The notes below the pieces were generated by a model. That model ran no database searches and had not been told where the DNA came from. It saw only the letters and a list, made by a program, of their open reading frames with translations. Shown here piece by piece: positions 17,193 through 26,157 of a DNA stretch of 64,000 nucleotides (position 1 is its first letter; each line of letters begins with the position of its first letter). This DNA comes from Flavobacteriaceae bacterium (GTDB lineage: Bacteria > Bacteroidota > Bacteroidia > Flavobacteriales > Flavobacteriaceae). Location: contig JANQNQ010000008.1 of the NCBI GenBank assembly GCA_028279515.1, positions 372,001 through 436,000 of the forward strand, in the 5' to 3' direction. Made by a program: the position numbers and the translations under genes.

Positions 17193-17924
17193 CTAAAGTG
17201 GAATGAACGCTTGTACTTTGTAAAATTCATTTGCAGTTCCTAGTCCGGTATCAAGATTTCCCCCAGCTGCGAAACGAAACCAAATGTGATTCTTTAAGGT
17301 CAATTTGACATATCCTCCCAGCCATTGATAGATGCTACTTTCATGCAGGTCATCACTGGTTCGCACCTGCACAAACTGCTCATAAAAAGCTCCTGCCGAA
17401 ATGTTTTCAGTAATCTTATAGCCCGGAATTATCCAGTTCAGTACTAGGTCACGAGTGATATCGCCTCCGCGTCTAAAGGACTTGTAGAGTGCCAAATACG
17501 AGTCTAGTTCAAAGCGTTTGGTGTTATACAATACCAATACACTCGGAATGATGGCTTCACCAATAGTGGTGCCTGTACCATTAGACATGAACTTACCGTG
17601 CCCAAAACCAAGGGTCGGATTCACATATAGTTTATCGTCAAATAGTTTAAAGCCCAAACCCACTCCTGTTTCTAAAAAGAGGTCACTACCTGAGTTTAAG
17701 TTTCCGAAGTTGGGATTGTTCCAAAAGACGCTGTAGAAGGTAAGGTTCGTTTTAGGCTTTAGAGAAATGCTTCCGAGAAACACATTCGAAAAACCAGCCA
17801 CACTATTGTGAATCGGCATGATCACAAAGCTGGTTTCCTTTTTAGTTGTATCTGAAGGATCACTTTCTTGTGCTGTTAAAAAAGAAGACACAAAGGCAAT
17901 CAGTAAAACGGTAATTTTTTTCAT
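17193..17924 (-). CDS. Outer-membrane beta-barrel-like protein (DUF6733-like)
   Basis: A 243-residue protein with a clear signal peptide (MKKITVLLIAFVSSFLTAQ). Alternating polar/aromatic strands throughout, a WFRFAAGG strand and a terminal KVQAFIPL suggest an outer-membrane barrel. I tentatively associate it with DUF6733; function unknown. It starts 11 bp after the enoyl-CoA hydratase stop and is the last gene before the shared terminator, so it is probably co-transcribed with the hydratase and the adenylation/oxidoreductase gene. Confidence 0.7.
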   Translation of the reverse strand: MKKITVLLIAFVSSFLTAQESDPSDTTKKETSFVIMPIHNSVAGFSNVFLGSISLKPKTNLTFYSVFWNNPNFGNLNSGSDLFLETGVGLGFKLFDDKLYVNPTLGFGHGKFMSNGTGTTIGEAIIPSVLVLYNTKRFELDSYLALYKSFRRGGDITRDLVLNWIIPGYKITENISAGAFYEQFVQVRTSDDLHESSIYQWLGGYVKLTLKNHIWFRFAAGGNLDTGLGTANEFYKVQAFIPL

Positions 17925-17935
17925 AATTAGAAAAT

Positions 17936-18709
17936 TTATGGGTTATGTGTAGTATTAAATTGAGCGGTTCTTTTTTCTATAAAGGCATTCATGCCTTCTT
18001 TTTGTGCTTCTGTAGCAAAGAGTGAATGAAATACGCGGCGTTCAAACAAGATGCCTTCCCTTAGACTAAGCTCTAAGGATTGATTCACCGCTTCTCGTGC
18101 AATGACCGAAGCAATTTTAGGAAAGGAAGCTATTCGTTGTGCGATAGAGATGGTTTCTGGCAGTAAATTTTCCACAGAAAAAACTCTAGAAATAAGACCA
18201 TATTTAAGGGCCTCTTCGGCATTTATGGTATCACCAGTGAGGATAAGATCCATGGCACGTGCCTTTCCTATGAGGTGAGTCAAACGTTGTGTTCCCCCGA
18301 TTCCTGGGATTACTCCCAACTTGATCTCGGGCTGGCCAAAAACAGCATTTTCAGCTCCAATGATCAGGTCACACATAAGTGCCAACTCACAACCACCACC
18401 CAAGGCATATCCAGCAACCGCCGCAATCTTGGGAGTTTTAATGGCCGTAAAGCGTTCCCATATGGCAAAGAAATCTTCAGACTGCATGTCTTCATATGTT
18501 TTGGCATGCATTTCTTTAATGTCTGCGCCCACCGAGAAGTAGGTTTCGGTGCCTGTGATAACGATGCAGCCAATTGCTGGGTCCGCATCGATCGTTTCAA
18601 GAATTGTAATTAGTTCTTCGGCTAAATCGGTGTTCAAAGCATTCAAAGCTTCAGACCGATACAGGTAGATGAGTGCCACCCGGTCGTGGCGTTCCATTTG
18701 TATGTTCAT
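17936..18709 (-). CDS. Enoyl-CoA hydratase/isomerase family protein
   Basis: A 257-residue crotonase-fold enzyme. The oxyanion-hole motif GYALGGGCELALMCD and the segment FGQPEIKLGVIPGIGGTQRL contain both catalytic glutamates, so hydratase activity is plausible. I place the start at the ATG at 18709 (MNIQMERHDRVAL), because the longer frame adds a non-family leader and overlaps the upstream gene. It follows the adenylation/oxidoreductase gene by 26 bp and precedes an outer-membrane protein. A second crotonase gene lies at 46828-47607. Confidence 0.9.
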   Translation of the reverse strand: MNIQMERHDRVALIYLYRSEALNALNTDLAEELITILETIDADPAIGCIVITGTETYFSVGADIKEMHAKTYEDMQSEDFFAIWERFTAIKTPKIAAVAGYALGGGCELALMCDLIIGAENAVFGQPEIKLGVIPGIGGTQRLTHLIGKARAMDLILTGDTINAEEALKYGLISRVFSVENLLPETISIAQRIASFPKIASVIAREAVNQSLELSLREGILFERRVFHSLFATEAQKEGMNAFIEKRTAQFNTTHNP

Positions 18710-18735
18710 GATTTGATTTTTTTTAAGAGGAATAA

Positions 18736-21700
18736 TTATGAGTCCCAAATAGCTCCGTAGGCCGGAATGTTTCTACTTTCTAGTTCTGAGACTACCAACC
18801 AGGTAAGTCTTTTGTTTGAAATACAGATGACAGCTTCAGCCTCATACTCGACATATGCTTGGTAGGCTAATTTTACCATATCAGGTTTACCATTAGTGTC
18901 TGTGTTCCAAATAATAGCATTGGGCTGTACAGAAAGGATCTCATTGACCAGTTTGTCACCGTAGGTCTTTCTCGGACTGCGTGTGGCCCATACCAATTGT
19001 GAAGGAACCTGCATGCTAAGCATATGTGGAAGACAAGGGCCAATACCACTTCCTGTAGCTACCCAAACAACCCTCTTGAAGAGTTTGTCGATATTTCCAA
19101 CCCCGGCGGTCGGAATCCCTTTTACCCAAATATGTGATGGAAGATCATCGATAAAGGCACCTGTCCAGTCTCCTGCTCTCGATATCGTAAGTCGAAATCC
19201 ATTTTCACTGGGCGCAGGAATGTTGGCGAAAGAGTGCCACTCTAACAATGGATTTCTGCTTAAAGCGGTAGAAGACCCCGCAAAAGGTGTAACACCATAA
19301 TCAAATTTGGCGATTGCTACATGCGAAGACGGATTGTCAATGCTCACGGGTACTTTTTTAAGATGCAGCCATGGCAAGACGATGCTTACGGTAATGATGG
19401 TTAGCAGCCAGAATGTATGGGAGGTCAACAATACAAGTAAGATGTTGGTTTCAGAAGTGGTATATAAAAGTAAACTCAAGGCATTGATCCAAAATAGTAC
19501 TAAGACGGACCACCCCCCGAACCGATGGGTTCTTTCGAAAATATTATGCTTTTTCATTCGGTTTTTTGGCAAGGCAAAAAAGACCATAACCAATAACAAG
19601 GCAACTATGGTGTAGGTTGTTGTGAGATATGACGTAGGCAGCTCAACCTTGTTTAAGACCATATGAGTAGTGCCGATGACCAATGCTACGAACCACAAAG
19701 ACCCAGAAATAGTTCCGCCTACATGGATGCCGCCAAAGTGATATATTTTGGCAGCCCTTCTACGTATAGATAAAGGCCAGTGTATCGGAATATTTGTGGC
19801 TAAGGCAAAAAGAAGATTGATGACCAACTGTTGTCGTATCAAAATGGCCGCAAAAAAATTGTATAAAGATGCGTTTGCTAAGTGGCCTAAATTAACGCCA
19901 CTTTGATCCCACCAATAATTGGTAGAAACACCCCAAAAGAAACCTATGACATTTAGTAAAAGCATCAGTGCGAACAATCGATTGAAGTGCATAAGTTTAG
20001 GACCGTCCCAGATACGAAGGATCCAAGGTTTCTTTTTAGGTAAAACAACGTGCTCATAGTTGGGATGACCATCTGCATTAGAAGTTTGATTTTCTGGTCC
20101 CTTTTCTATTTTGAATTGTTTACAGATCTCTTGTAGTGAGCTTTTGTCGATTTTTCCTCTAGGGGTTCTCGGAAGCTCGTTCATGGCCACTACGATTTCT
20201 GGAACGCAGTAGTACGGAAGTTTTTCTGAGACAAGATTCCTAGCATCGGAAGCTGTGACTGATTTGGGACTCACAAATGCGATAAGACTTTTATCGTCAT
20301 ATTTGAGGGTTGCGGCGCGTTTACAATGCGGAATAGTTTCAAGTACGGTAGACACCGAATCTAATTCTACCCGAAACCCTTTGACCTTAACTTGGTCATC
20401 AGTGCGCCCATAATGTTCTATTTGGCCATCATCAGTCCATCGACCTAGGTCTCGAGTTCGGAACATTTTGTGATCGCCACCCAAAAAAGGATCAGGTTTG
20501 TAGCGTTCTTTTGTGAGCACATCATTTGAAAGGTATCCCTTTGTAACACAAACACCTCCGGCCCACATTTCTCCCACTTCTCCAATCGGCAGTGGATTAA
20601 GGTGTTCGTCTAAAATATATACGGTGTTGTTAGGAGTGGGTTTCCCGATGGTGAGGCGTCCAGTTTCTCGATTATAAGGGAGCGCCGTATTGATGATCGT
20701 TGTTTCAGTGGGGCCGCATGAATTATAGAAAACACTTTTCTCTGACCATGTATCAGCCAAGGTTTTTGGACAAGGTTCTCCGGCTACTGCAGCCGTATGT
20801 ATATCAGTACACTTATCAATATCAACAGTACTTAAAATGGTAGGTGTAGCGATTACCACGTTCACCTGCTCAACAGTCTGCTGAATGCTTTTGTCTTTTA
20901 AGACAAGAGTCCCGCCATTGGCTAGACATCCCAATATTTCCCAAGCGGCCATGTCAAAAGCAATGTTGAGGATTTGACTGACTTTGACACCAGGGTGAAT
21001 TCCCAAATTTCCAGGTGCAGTCAACAGTATATTGCAGACATTTTTATGACTTACTTGAACACCGTTGGGAGTACCCGTCGTTCCCGAAGTAAAAATAACG
21101 AAAGCCGTATGGTCCTCGGTGATTGGTTTAGGCAGAATAAATACTACATTACTTGCGGTATCGTCTTTCAGAAGAGTGTCCATTGTCAAAACGGCCTCAT
21201 CAGGAAGAGGAATGTCGGCCCTTTGGCTCGAAACCGTTAACACCATGGGGATGTTGGCAGCGTTGATCACCTGTTTTAAATGCTCTTCAGGAACGTTGCC
21301 CACACGTTGAGGCACGTAAGCAGCCCCCACTTTTAGAGTAGCAAGTATTCCTATGACCATCTCAATGGACCGCTGCAGAAAGACCCCGATATGATCTCCT
21401 TCTCGAATCCCTTTTTGGAGCATGTAATCAGCGAGGGCATTGGCCTTCGTATTTAATTGCGCATAAGAGATTGATGCTCCCTGATGTTCCACCGCGACAT
21501 GATCCGGAAAGTGCAAAGCACAAAATTCGATGGCCTGATGAATACAGGCATATGGAACTATTTCAGTACTGCCTTGACCAAAATGTTCAAAAAGCAACTG
21601 GTCTTTAAAGGATAAGTGCGCTAAGGCATTGTTGTTAAATTTCTTTTTTTTCTTCCAGGTGTCAGTACGCTCGGTATAGGGTGTTTCAACCACCTCCATA

Positions 21701-21741
21701 CTCGAAGAAGCCTGGTCTTTTTGTAGGTGTAAGCTTCGCAT
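18736..21741 (-). CDS. NRPS-like adenylation domain fused to a membrane flavin oxidoreductase (TmpB-like, no carrier domain)
   Basis: A 1001-residue fusion. Residues 65-540 form a complete adenylation domain: FTSGTTGTPNGVQVSH (217-232), NSCGPTET (340-347), RTRDLGRW (428-435), GRTDDQVKVKGFRVEL (445-460) and PRTPRGKIDK (524-533) with catalytic lysine K530. Only about 50 residues separate this from the first membrane helix, with no phosphopantetheine motif, so a carrier domain is missing. Residues 586-795 hold about six or seven helices with several histidines (H668, H673, H693, H739). The cytoplasmic C-terminus resembles FAD/NAD-binding oxidoreductases (RVVWVATGSGIGPCLPH, 890-906). The layout recalls fungal TmpB, an NRPS-like protein with a TmpA membrane region. 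It heads a three-gene operon. Substrate and product unknown. Confidence 0.85.
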   Translation of the reverse strand: MRSLHLQKDQASSSMEVVETPYTERTDTWKKKKKFNNNALAHLSFKDQLLFEHFGQGSTEIVPYACIHQAIEFCALHFPDHVAVEHQGASISYAQLNTKANALADYMLQKGIREGDHIGVFLQRSIEMVIGILATLKVGAAYVPQRVGNVPEEHLKQVINAANIPMVLTVSSQRADIPLPDEAVLTMDTLLKDDTASNVVFILPKPITEDHTAFVIFTSGTTGTPNGVQVSHKNVCNILLTAPGNLGIHPGVKVSQILNIAFDMAAWEILGCLANGGTLVLKDKSIQQTVEQVNVVIATPTILSTVDIDKCTDIHTAAVAGEPCPKTLADTWSEKSVFYNSCGPTETTIINTALPYNRETGRLTIGKPTPNNTVYILDEHLNPLPIGEVGEMWAGGVCVTKGYLSNDVLTKERYKPDPFLGGDHKMFRTRDLGRWTDDGQIEHYGRTDDQVKVKGFRVELDSVSTVLETIPHCKRAATLKYDDKSLIAFVSPKSVTASDARNLVSEKLPYYCVPEIVVAMNELPRTPRGKIDKSSLQEICKQFKIEKGPENQTSNADGHPNYEHVVLPKKKPWILRIWDGPKLMHFNRLFALMLLLNVIGFFWGVSTNYWWDQSGVNLGHLANASLYNFFAAILIRQQLVINLLFALATNIPIHWPLSIRRRAAKIYHFGGIHVGGTISGSLWFVALVIGTTHMVLNKVELPTSYLTTTYTIVALLLVMVFFALPKNRMKKHNIFERTHRFGGWSVLVLFWINALSLLLYTTSETNILLVLLTSHTFWLLTIITVSIVLPWLHLKKVPVSIDNPSSHVAIAKFDYGVTPFAGSSTALSRNPLLEWHSFANIPAPSENGFRLTISRAGDWTGAFIDDLPSHIWVKGIPTAGVGNIDKLFKRVVWVATGSGIGPCLPHMLSMQVPSQLVWATRSPRKTYGDKLVNEILSVQPNAIIWNTDTNGKPDMVKLAYQAYVEYEAEAVICISNKRLTWLVVSELESRNIPAYGAIWDS

Positions 21742-21784
21742 GAATGATAAGATTTATTACAACAAAATTCATGCGTGCTTTGCT

Positions 21785-21812
21785 CAAAATATGTCTTAAC
21801 TAAGACATCCAA
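21785..21812 (-). promoter_or_regulatory. Promoter with palindromic operator for the 17-22 kb operon
   Basis: On the minus strand TTG (21812-21810), an 18-bp spacer and TATTTTG (21791-21785, one base short of TAnnTTTG) form a promoter 43 bp before the start codon. The perfect inverted repeat ATGTCTTA-AC-TAAGACAT (21791-21808, as read on the plus strand) fills the spacer, the classic place for a repressor site. Confidence 0.55.
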
Positions 21813-21968
21813 AAAGAAATGATATGGCTACTTTTTAAGGTTTTTCTACCGTCAAAGGTCGTTGGACGGTTTCCATTTCACAACTCAACATATGGATGAT
21901 ATCGACTGTATTGTTTCGCCTAAAGTGCTAAGAAATACTTAGGTAGTTCTTACCTGGTATAAAATGAC

Positions 21969-21998
21969 TTGTTACGCTCTTGCATTTTTCGTACTTTG
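21969..21998 (+). promoter_or_regulatory. Promoter of the T9SS-exported protein gene
   Basis: TTG at 21969-21971, a 20-bp spacer and TACTTTG at 21992-21998 (one base short of consensus) predict a start near 22005. This places the upstream in-frame ATG at 21964 outside the transcript and supports the start at 22027. Confidence 0.5.
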
Positions 21999-22026
21999 TA
22001 AAATACACTCTTATAGCGTTTTATCT

Positions 22027-23988
22027 ATGAGAAAGGCAATACTTTTAATTCTACTCACGGTTGGTCAAGTACTCTGGTCACAGACCCCCGAATTTGTAGT
22101 TCAAACGGCTTCTGGTGAATGGCATCAATACGATAGCGCCAATGTAAATGACAATGTGGTTTCGGCAACGATTACAAATATTGATGACATTTGGACTTTA
22201 GACATTACTGCGAATACCGAGATCGAAAAAGTGTATTTTCCGTATGAATCAGAACGGAATTCGTTGGATTCTGATATTTCGGATGATGTTGTTTATTATC
22301 CATATTTCAGCGGAGCAACCGAAAAAGCTACAAACATCAACACTGATTGGACCTGGTGGGGAGCCATATACCCTGGGCAATTTTTCGCACCGTTCATAGT
22401 GGTTGGGGATTTAGACAACGGACGCATAGTAGCAGCCACCAATTGGCCAGCAAAACGAGTACGGCCACAATATGCTGCAGAAAGAATCATGCTTGAATAT
22501 GACCAATTGAATCTTCAGGTGAATGATACTGAGCAATTCTCAGCCCTTATTAAAGACGTTGTTGTAGACCCAGATCAAAATGCAGCACCTTGGCAATTGG
22601 CCTTGGATGCCTATCGAAATTGGCTAGATACAGTACTTCCTCCTATTAGTTACTCCTCAGAATTGCAAAACGTTGATGGTTATTTTTATGTGGGTCTTCA
22701 AGATTGGACCGTTTTTGACCTTCCAGAGGTAAATTCAGTCTGGACGCAATGGAAGGACAAGCTGCCTTGGATACAGTTTTGGGGCCAGATGAGCAATTAT
22801 GCGGGGCCTCCTCAATTTGCGGTTCCTCCTTTGTTACCTGGCGAGGAGACCGATTGTTGCCTTCTTAAGCATGAGATGCATGGAAGATATTTGCCAGACC
22901 TTGTTGCGTATACCAAGAATTCTTTGGTTGAGCAAGGTTATTATGGCGGCTATTACTCAGCACCCTTTAAGAGTTTCGTCCCAGGTGAAGGGGTGCTTTT
23001 GCTGGACACTCAGGAAGGAAAGGATTGGTTGTTTGATTGGGTGAATAAGAATGAGTCTCAGTACGAGGCCAATGCATTTTACCTTGATATCGTAGGTAGA
23101 GATTATTGGGGAGAGCCCAATGCGGTCATTGATGTCTTGAATGATATAACCGAAACACGTCCTATGACCTTCATAGAGGGGTTGGTAGATATATACCCTA
23201 CGGCCGGTCTAATCAGTGGAGCGCTGATAGGAGGTTCTATTTTTACAGGAGGAGAAGGGCTTACACCCGAAAACACCACGGCAACAACTTTTCCTAGGTT
23301 GCAACGATATTTATTGAGTGAGCATATTACATTTCTTGGCCCGTCCAACGGAGATATTCTATTTATGGGACCCGATGCAGATTATTGGTTAGAACGCCAA
23401 ACGTTCATTCTAGGAGCGAAATTTGAAGTTTCACATCCAAATGACAACTGGAATCCAGCCACACCCAACCCTGCATTGACACTTGCCATCGATGTGCGAG
23501 ATGATGTCAATTGGTGGCAGAGAAATCCAATATATAAGGATACCAAAGGAATCGCCAATATTCCTGCCGGAATTGAAGTGAGACGATTCGTTGACAACTC
23601 AGGTTGTACACTTTTTGTTATTGATAATTGGAATCAAGAAACTGATAAAACATTCAATTTTGAGGGAGAGACGTTTTCGATACCTTCTGATAAATTGTCC
23701 ATTATCGATACGTGCATCCTTTCTGCGCAAGAGCATGGTGCTGCTATACCGACTTTTGAAATGTATCCAAACCCATCTTCAGCTTCAGTAACGATCGATT
23801 CAAGTGTGCCACTTGAGGGAGGCTCTATATTTATCTACGACGCTTTTGGTAAAATTGTGGCAAAAACGGAAGGGATTTTTGGAAGCCAAACGACTATAAG
23901 TACAAAACACCTTAGTCGAGGATTTTATCTTGTAAAAGTGACCTTTGGAGATAATCGATTTGAAGTGAAGAAGCTAATTATAGATTGA
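22027..23988 (+). CDS. Secreted glycosidase-like protein with T9SS sorting domain
   Basis: A 653-residue exported protein. The signal peptide ends VLWSQ. A large Trp/Tyr-rich central region (about 80-540) reads like a glycoside-hydrolase-type TIM barrel with a preceding beta domain (for example WIQFWGQMSNYAG, YLDIVGRDYWGEP, RPMTFIEGLVDIYP, similar in feel to DUF6259-type proteins). The last 75 residues form a type A T9SS sorting domain (MYPNPSSASVTIDSS ... LSRGFYLVKVTFGDNRFEVKKLIID), so the protein is surface-bound or released. I choose the ATG at 22027. Catalytic residues and substrate are not assignable by eye. Confidence 0.8.
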   Translation: MRKAILLILLTVGQVLWSQTPEFVVQTASGEWHQYDSANVNDNVVSATITNIDDIWTLDITANTEIEKVYFPYESERNSLDSDISDDVVYYPYFSGATEKATNINTDWTWWGAIYPGQFFAPFIVVGDLDNGRIVAATNWPAKRVRPQYAAERIMLEYDQLNLQVNDTEQFSALIKDVVVDPDQNAAPWQLALDAYRNWLDTVLPPISYSSELQNVDGYFYVGLQDWTVFDLPEVNSVWTQWKDKLPWIQFWGQMSNYAGPPQFAVPPLLPGEETDCCLLKHEMHGRYLPDLVAYTKNSLVEQGYYGGYYSAPFKSFVPGEGVLLLDTQEGKDWLFDWVNKNESQYEANAFYLDIVGRDYWGEPNAVIDVLNDITETRPMTFIEGLVDIYPTAGLISGALIGGSIFTGGEGLTPENTTATTFPRLQRYLLSEHITFLGPSNGDILFMGPDADYWLERQTFILGAKFEVSHPNDNWNPATPNPALTLAIDVRDDVNWWQRNPIYKDTKGIANIPAGIEVRRFVDNSGCTLFVIDNWNQETDKTFNFEGETFSIPSDKLSIIDTCILSAQEHGAAIPTFEMYPNPSSASVTIDSSVPLEGGSIFIYDAFGKIVAKTEGIFGSQTTISTKHLSRGFYLVKVTFGDNRFEVKKLIID

Positions 23989-24021
23989 CAATTTGCCAAC
24001 TGTACATAAAAAGTACTTTTC

Positions 24022-25131
24022 CTAAACAATCTCAAACAACTTTCCAGGCAAGGGTCTGATCACTCCCTTTAATTCCATATTCAAAAGTATAGTGGCCGCT
24101 TTATGGATGGGCATGTCACATTTCAAAGCGATGATGTCCAGCAGCTCTTTTCCGTTTTCTTTGAGGAAGCTGTAAATGACCTTTTCAGTAGTGTCGAGTT
24201 CTACGAATAGTTGTTTTTGCACAGGTCGCTTGTCGGTTTCCATTTCCCATCCCAACATATAAATGATATCGGCGGCATCGGTTAGTAGATGCGCTTTCTG
24301 TTGTTTGATGAGGTTGTTGCAACCCACACTTTGCGAATCACTAGCACGACCAGGGACGGCAAAGACCTCTCTGTTATACGAGTTGGCAATTTCTGCAGTG
24401 ACAAGACTGCCCCCTTTTTCAGCTGATTCGATGACGATCGTGGCTTCTGATAAGCCGGCGATGATACGATTTCGTTTTAAAAAGTTATTGCGGTCAAAGG
24501 AATCATTACTCCAGAAATCGGTAAAGAAACCACCATTCTTTTCAATATCAGCAACGTAGCGTTTGTGTGGTTTCGGATAGATCTGGTTGAGTCCGTGAGC
24601 AAGGCAACCAACAGTTTGCAAGTTGTACTTTAAAGCTGCTTTTTGGGCGATGATATCGACGCCATATGCAAAACCGGAAACAATCACCGGGTCGAGAGGG
24701 GAGAGGGCTTCAACCAGTTCTTCGCAGAAAGCCATACCGTAAGTAGTGACCTTTCGTGTGCCGACGATACTGATGATTTTTTTGTGCTTCAGGTCGATGT
24801 TTCCAGATTGAAATAATAAAATGGGGCCATCCAGACAGTGTTTCAGCCGTTCGGGATAGTCAGAGTCGGTGAAATATGAATAGGAAACGTTATGGTCTTG
24901 GATGTAGCGCAGTTCTTTTTCCGCGGAAGCGAAAATACCTTTGTCACTAAGTCCTTTGAGCATGACCTCGCCGATGCCTTCGATCTTTAAAAGTGCAGAC
25001 TTCTTTTCGCTGAAGATCGCCTCGATCGATCCACAATGAGCGATTAATTTTTTGGCGGTGGCATCACCTATTTTCGGAACTATTTGAAGGGCTAAAACGT
25101 GAAGGAGTTGGTTTTCAGTCAATTTTAGCAT
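24022..25131 (-). CDS. dprA: DNA-processing protein DprA
   Basis: This 369-residue protein loads RecA on incoming single strands during natural transformation. An N-terminal helix-hairpin-helix region (LALQIVPKIGDATAKKLIAHCGS) is followed by the Rossmann-like DprA core (ISIVGTRKVTTYGMAF, SGFAYGVDIIAQKAAL, VPGRASDSQSVGCNNLIKQ) and a C-terminal winged-helix-like region. All core motifs are intact. It diverges from the HU/SPOR gene. Confidence 0.96.
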   Translation of the reverse strand: MLKLTENQLLHVLALQIVPKIGDATAKKLIAHCGSIEAIFSEKKSALLKIEGIGEVMLKGLSDKGIFASAEKELRYIQDHNVSYSYFTDSDYPERLKHCLDGPILLFQSGNIDLKHKKIISIVGTRKVTTYGMAFCEELVEALSPLDPVIVSGFAYGVDIIAQKAALKYNLQTVGCLAHGLNQIYPKPHKRYVADIEKNGGFFTDFWSNDSFDRNNFLKRNRIIAGLSEATIVIESAEKGGSLVTAEIANSYNREVFAVPGRASDSQSVGCNNLIKQQKAHLLTDAADIIYMLGWEMETDKRPVQKQLFVELDTTEKVIYSFLKENGKELLDIIALKCDMPIHKAATILLNMELKGVIRPLPGKLFEIV

Positions 25132-25209
25132 ATTTGGAGGTGTAAAAGTCGAAAAAAATTGCTGTTAATAAAAATTTGATAACATACCGCGCACCATTTT
25201 AAAATTTGA

Positions 25210-25217
25210 TAACTTTG
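25210..25217 (+). promoter_or_regulatory. -7 box directly before the HU/SPOR start codon
   Basis: TAACTTTG, an exact TAnnTTTG match, ends 5 bp before the ATG at 25223. With the usual spacing the transcript would start at or next to the start codon. Confidence 0.5.
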
Positions 25218-25222
25218 TTTTT

Positions 25223-26149
25223 ATGAGGTTAGAAAAATACATCACCGATCTATTATATCGCTATCAATGTGTAACTGTGCCTGAGTTCGGAGCGTTCTTG
25301 ACGCAACGAAAACCGGCCGAAATACATGAAAGCACTCAGGCATTTTATCCGCCGTCAAAGACCATTTCATTCAACGAACAATTGAAGAGCAACGATGGTC
25401 TTTTGGCAAAACACATTGCCGACATCCAGAAGATTCCATATGAAAAGGCGTTGAAGAAGATCGCCAAGAAAGTGAATCAATGGAAAGACACCTTGGCAGT
25501 AGAGACCTTGGTGCTCGATAACATCGGTGCCCTTTCGTTAAATGACGAAGGAAACCTTCAATTTCAACCAGCGCAAAGTGTCAACTATTTGACTGCCTCA
25601 TTCGGGTTGTCGTCATTTGTGATGCCGAAAGTGCAGCGTGAAGTGTACAAAGAAGAGGTGGAAGAGATCGAAGAAAAAGCACCTATCCTTTTTACGCCTG
25701 AAAAAAGAGAGAAGCGCCCATATTTTAGATATGCAGCCGTTGCTGCTGTAGTTCTCACCTTGGTGGGAACGGTTGGGTTCAACCAATTCCAGCAATACAA
25801 AAGCGAGATGGAATACGTCCAAGCGCAAGAAGAGCAAGATCATATTGAAAACAGTGTGCAGCAAGCTACTTTTGATTTGGGCTCACTTCCTTCTTTAGAG
25901 TTGAATGTGACCAAAGAAATTCCGAATTATCACGTGGTGGCTGGGGCATTTAGAATCGAGGCCAACGCTGATAAAAAAGTACGTCAGTTACGTGCCAAAG
26001 GCTATGAAGCCGAGCGTATCGGTAAAAATCGTTTTGGATTGCACCAAGTGACCTATGCAAGTTTCTCTGACAAGTACGAAGCATTGGACGCACTGCGACG
26101 CATCAAAAGGGAAGAAACCCGTGAAGCTTGGTTGTTAGTGACCAAGTAA
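25223..26149 (+). CDS. HU-CCDC81 domain protein with membrane segment and SPOR domain
   Basis: A 308-residue protein. Residues 1-125 hold two HU-CCDC81-type subdomains, an HU-like DNA-binding fold (LLYRYQCVTVPEFGAFLTQ and YEKALKKIAKKVNQWKDTL). A linker and one membrane helix follow (about 170-188). A C-terminal SPOR domain (about 235-306; YHVVAGAFRIEANADKKVRQLRAKGYEAE) is of the type that binds denuded peptidoglycan glycans at division septa. Cytoplasmic N-terminus and periplasmic C-terminus are expected. It suggests a link between the nucleoid and the division site; that is inference. Divergent from dprA. Confidence 0.9.
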   Translation: MRLEKYITDLLYRYQCVTVPEFGAFLTQRKPAEIHESTQAFYPPSKTISFNEQLKSNDGLLAKHIADIQKIPYEKALKKIAKKVNQWKDTLAVETLVLDNIGALSLNDEGNLQFQPAQSVNYLTASFGLSSFVMPKVQREVYKEEVEEIEEKAPILFTPEKREKRPYFRYAAVAAVVLTLVGTVGFNQFQQYKSEMEYVQAQEEQDHIENSVQQATFDLGSLPSLELNVTKEIPNYHVVAGAFRIEANADKKVRQLRAKGYEAERIGKNRFGLHQVTYASFSDKYEALDALRRIKREETREAWLLVTK

Positions 26150-26157
26150 ACCTATCT

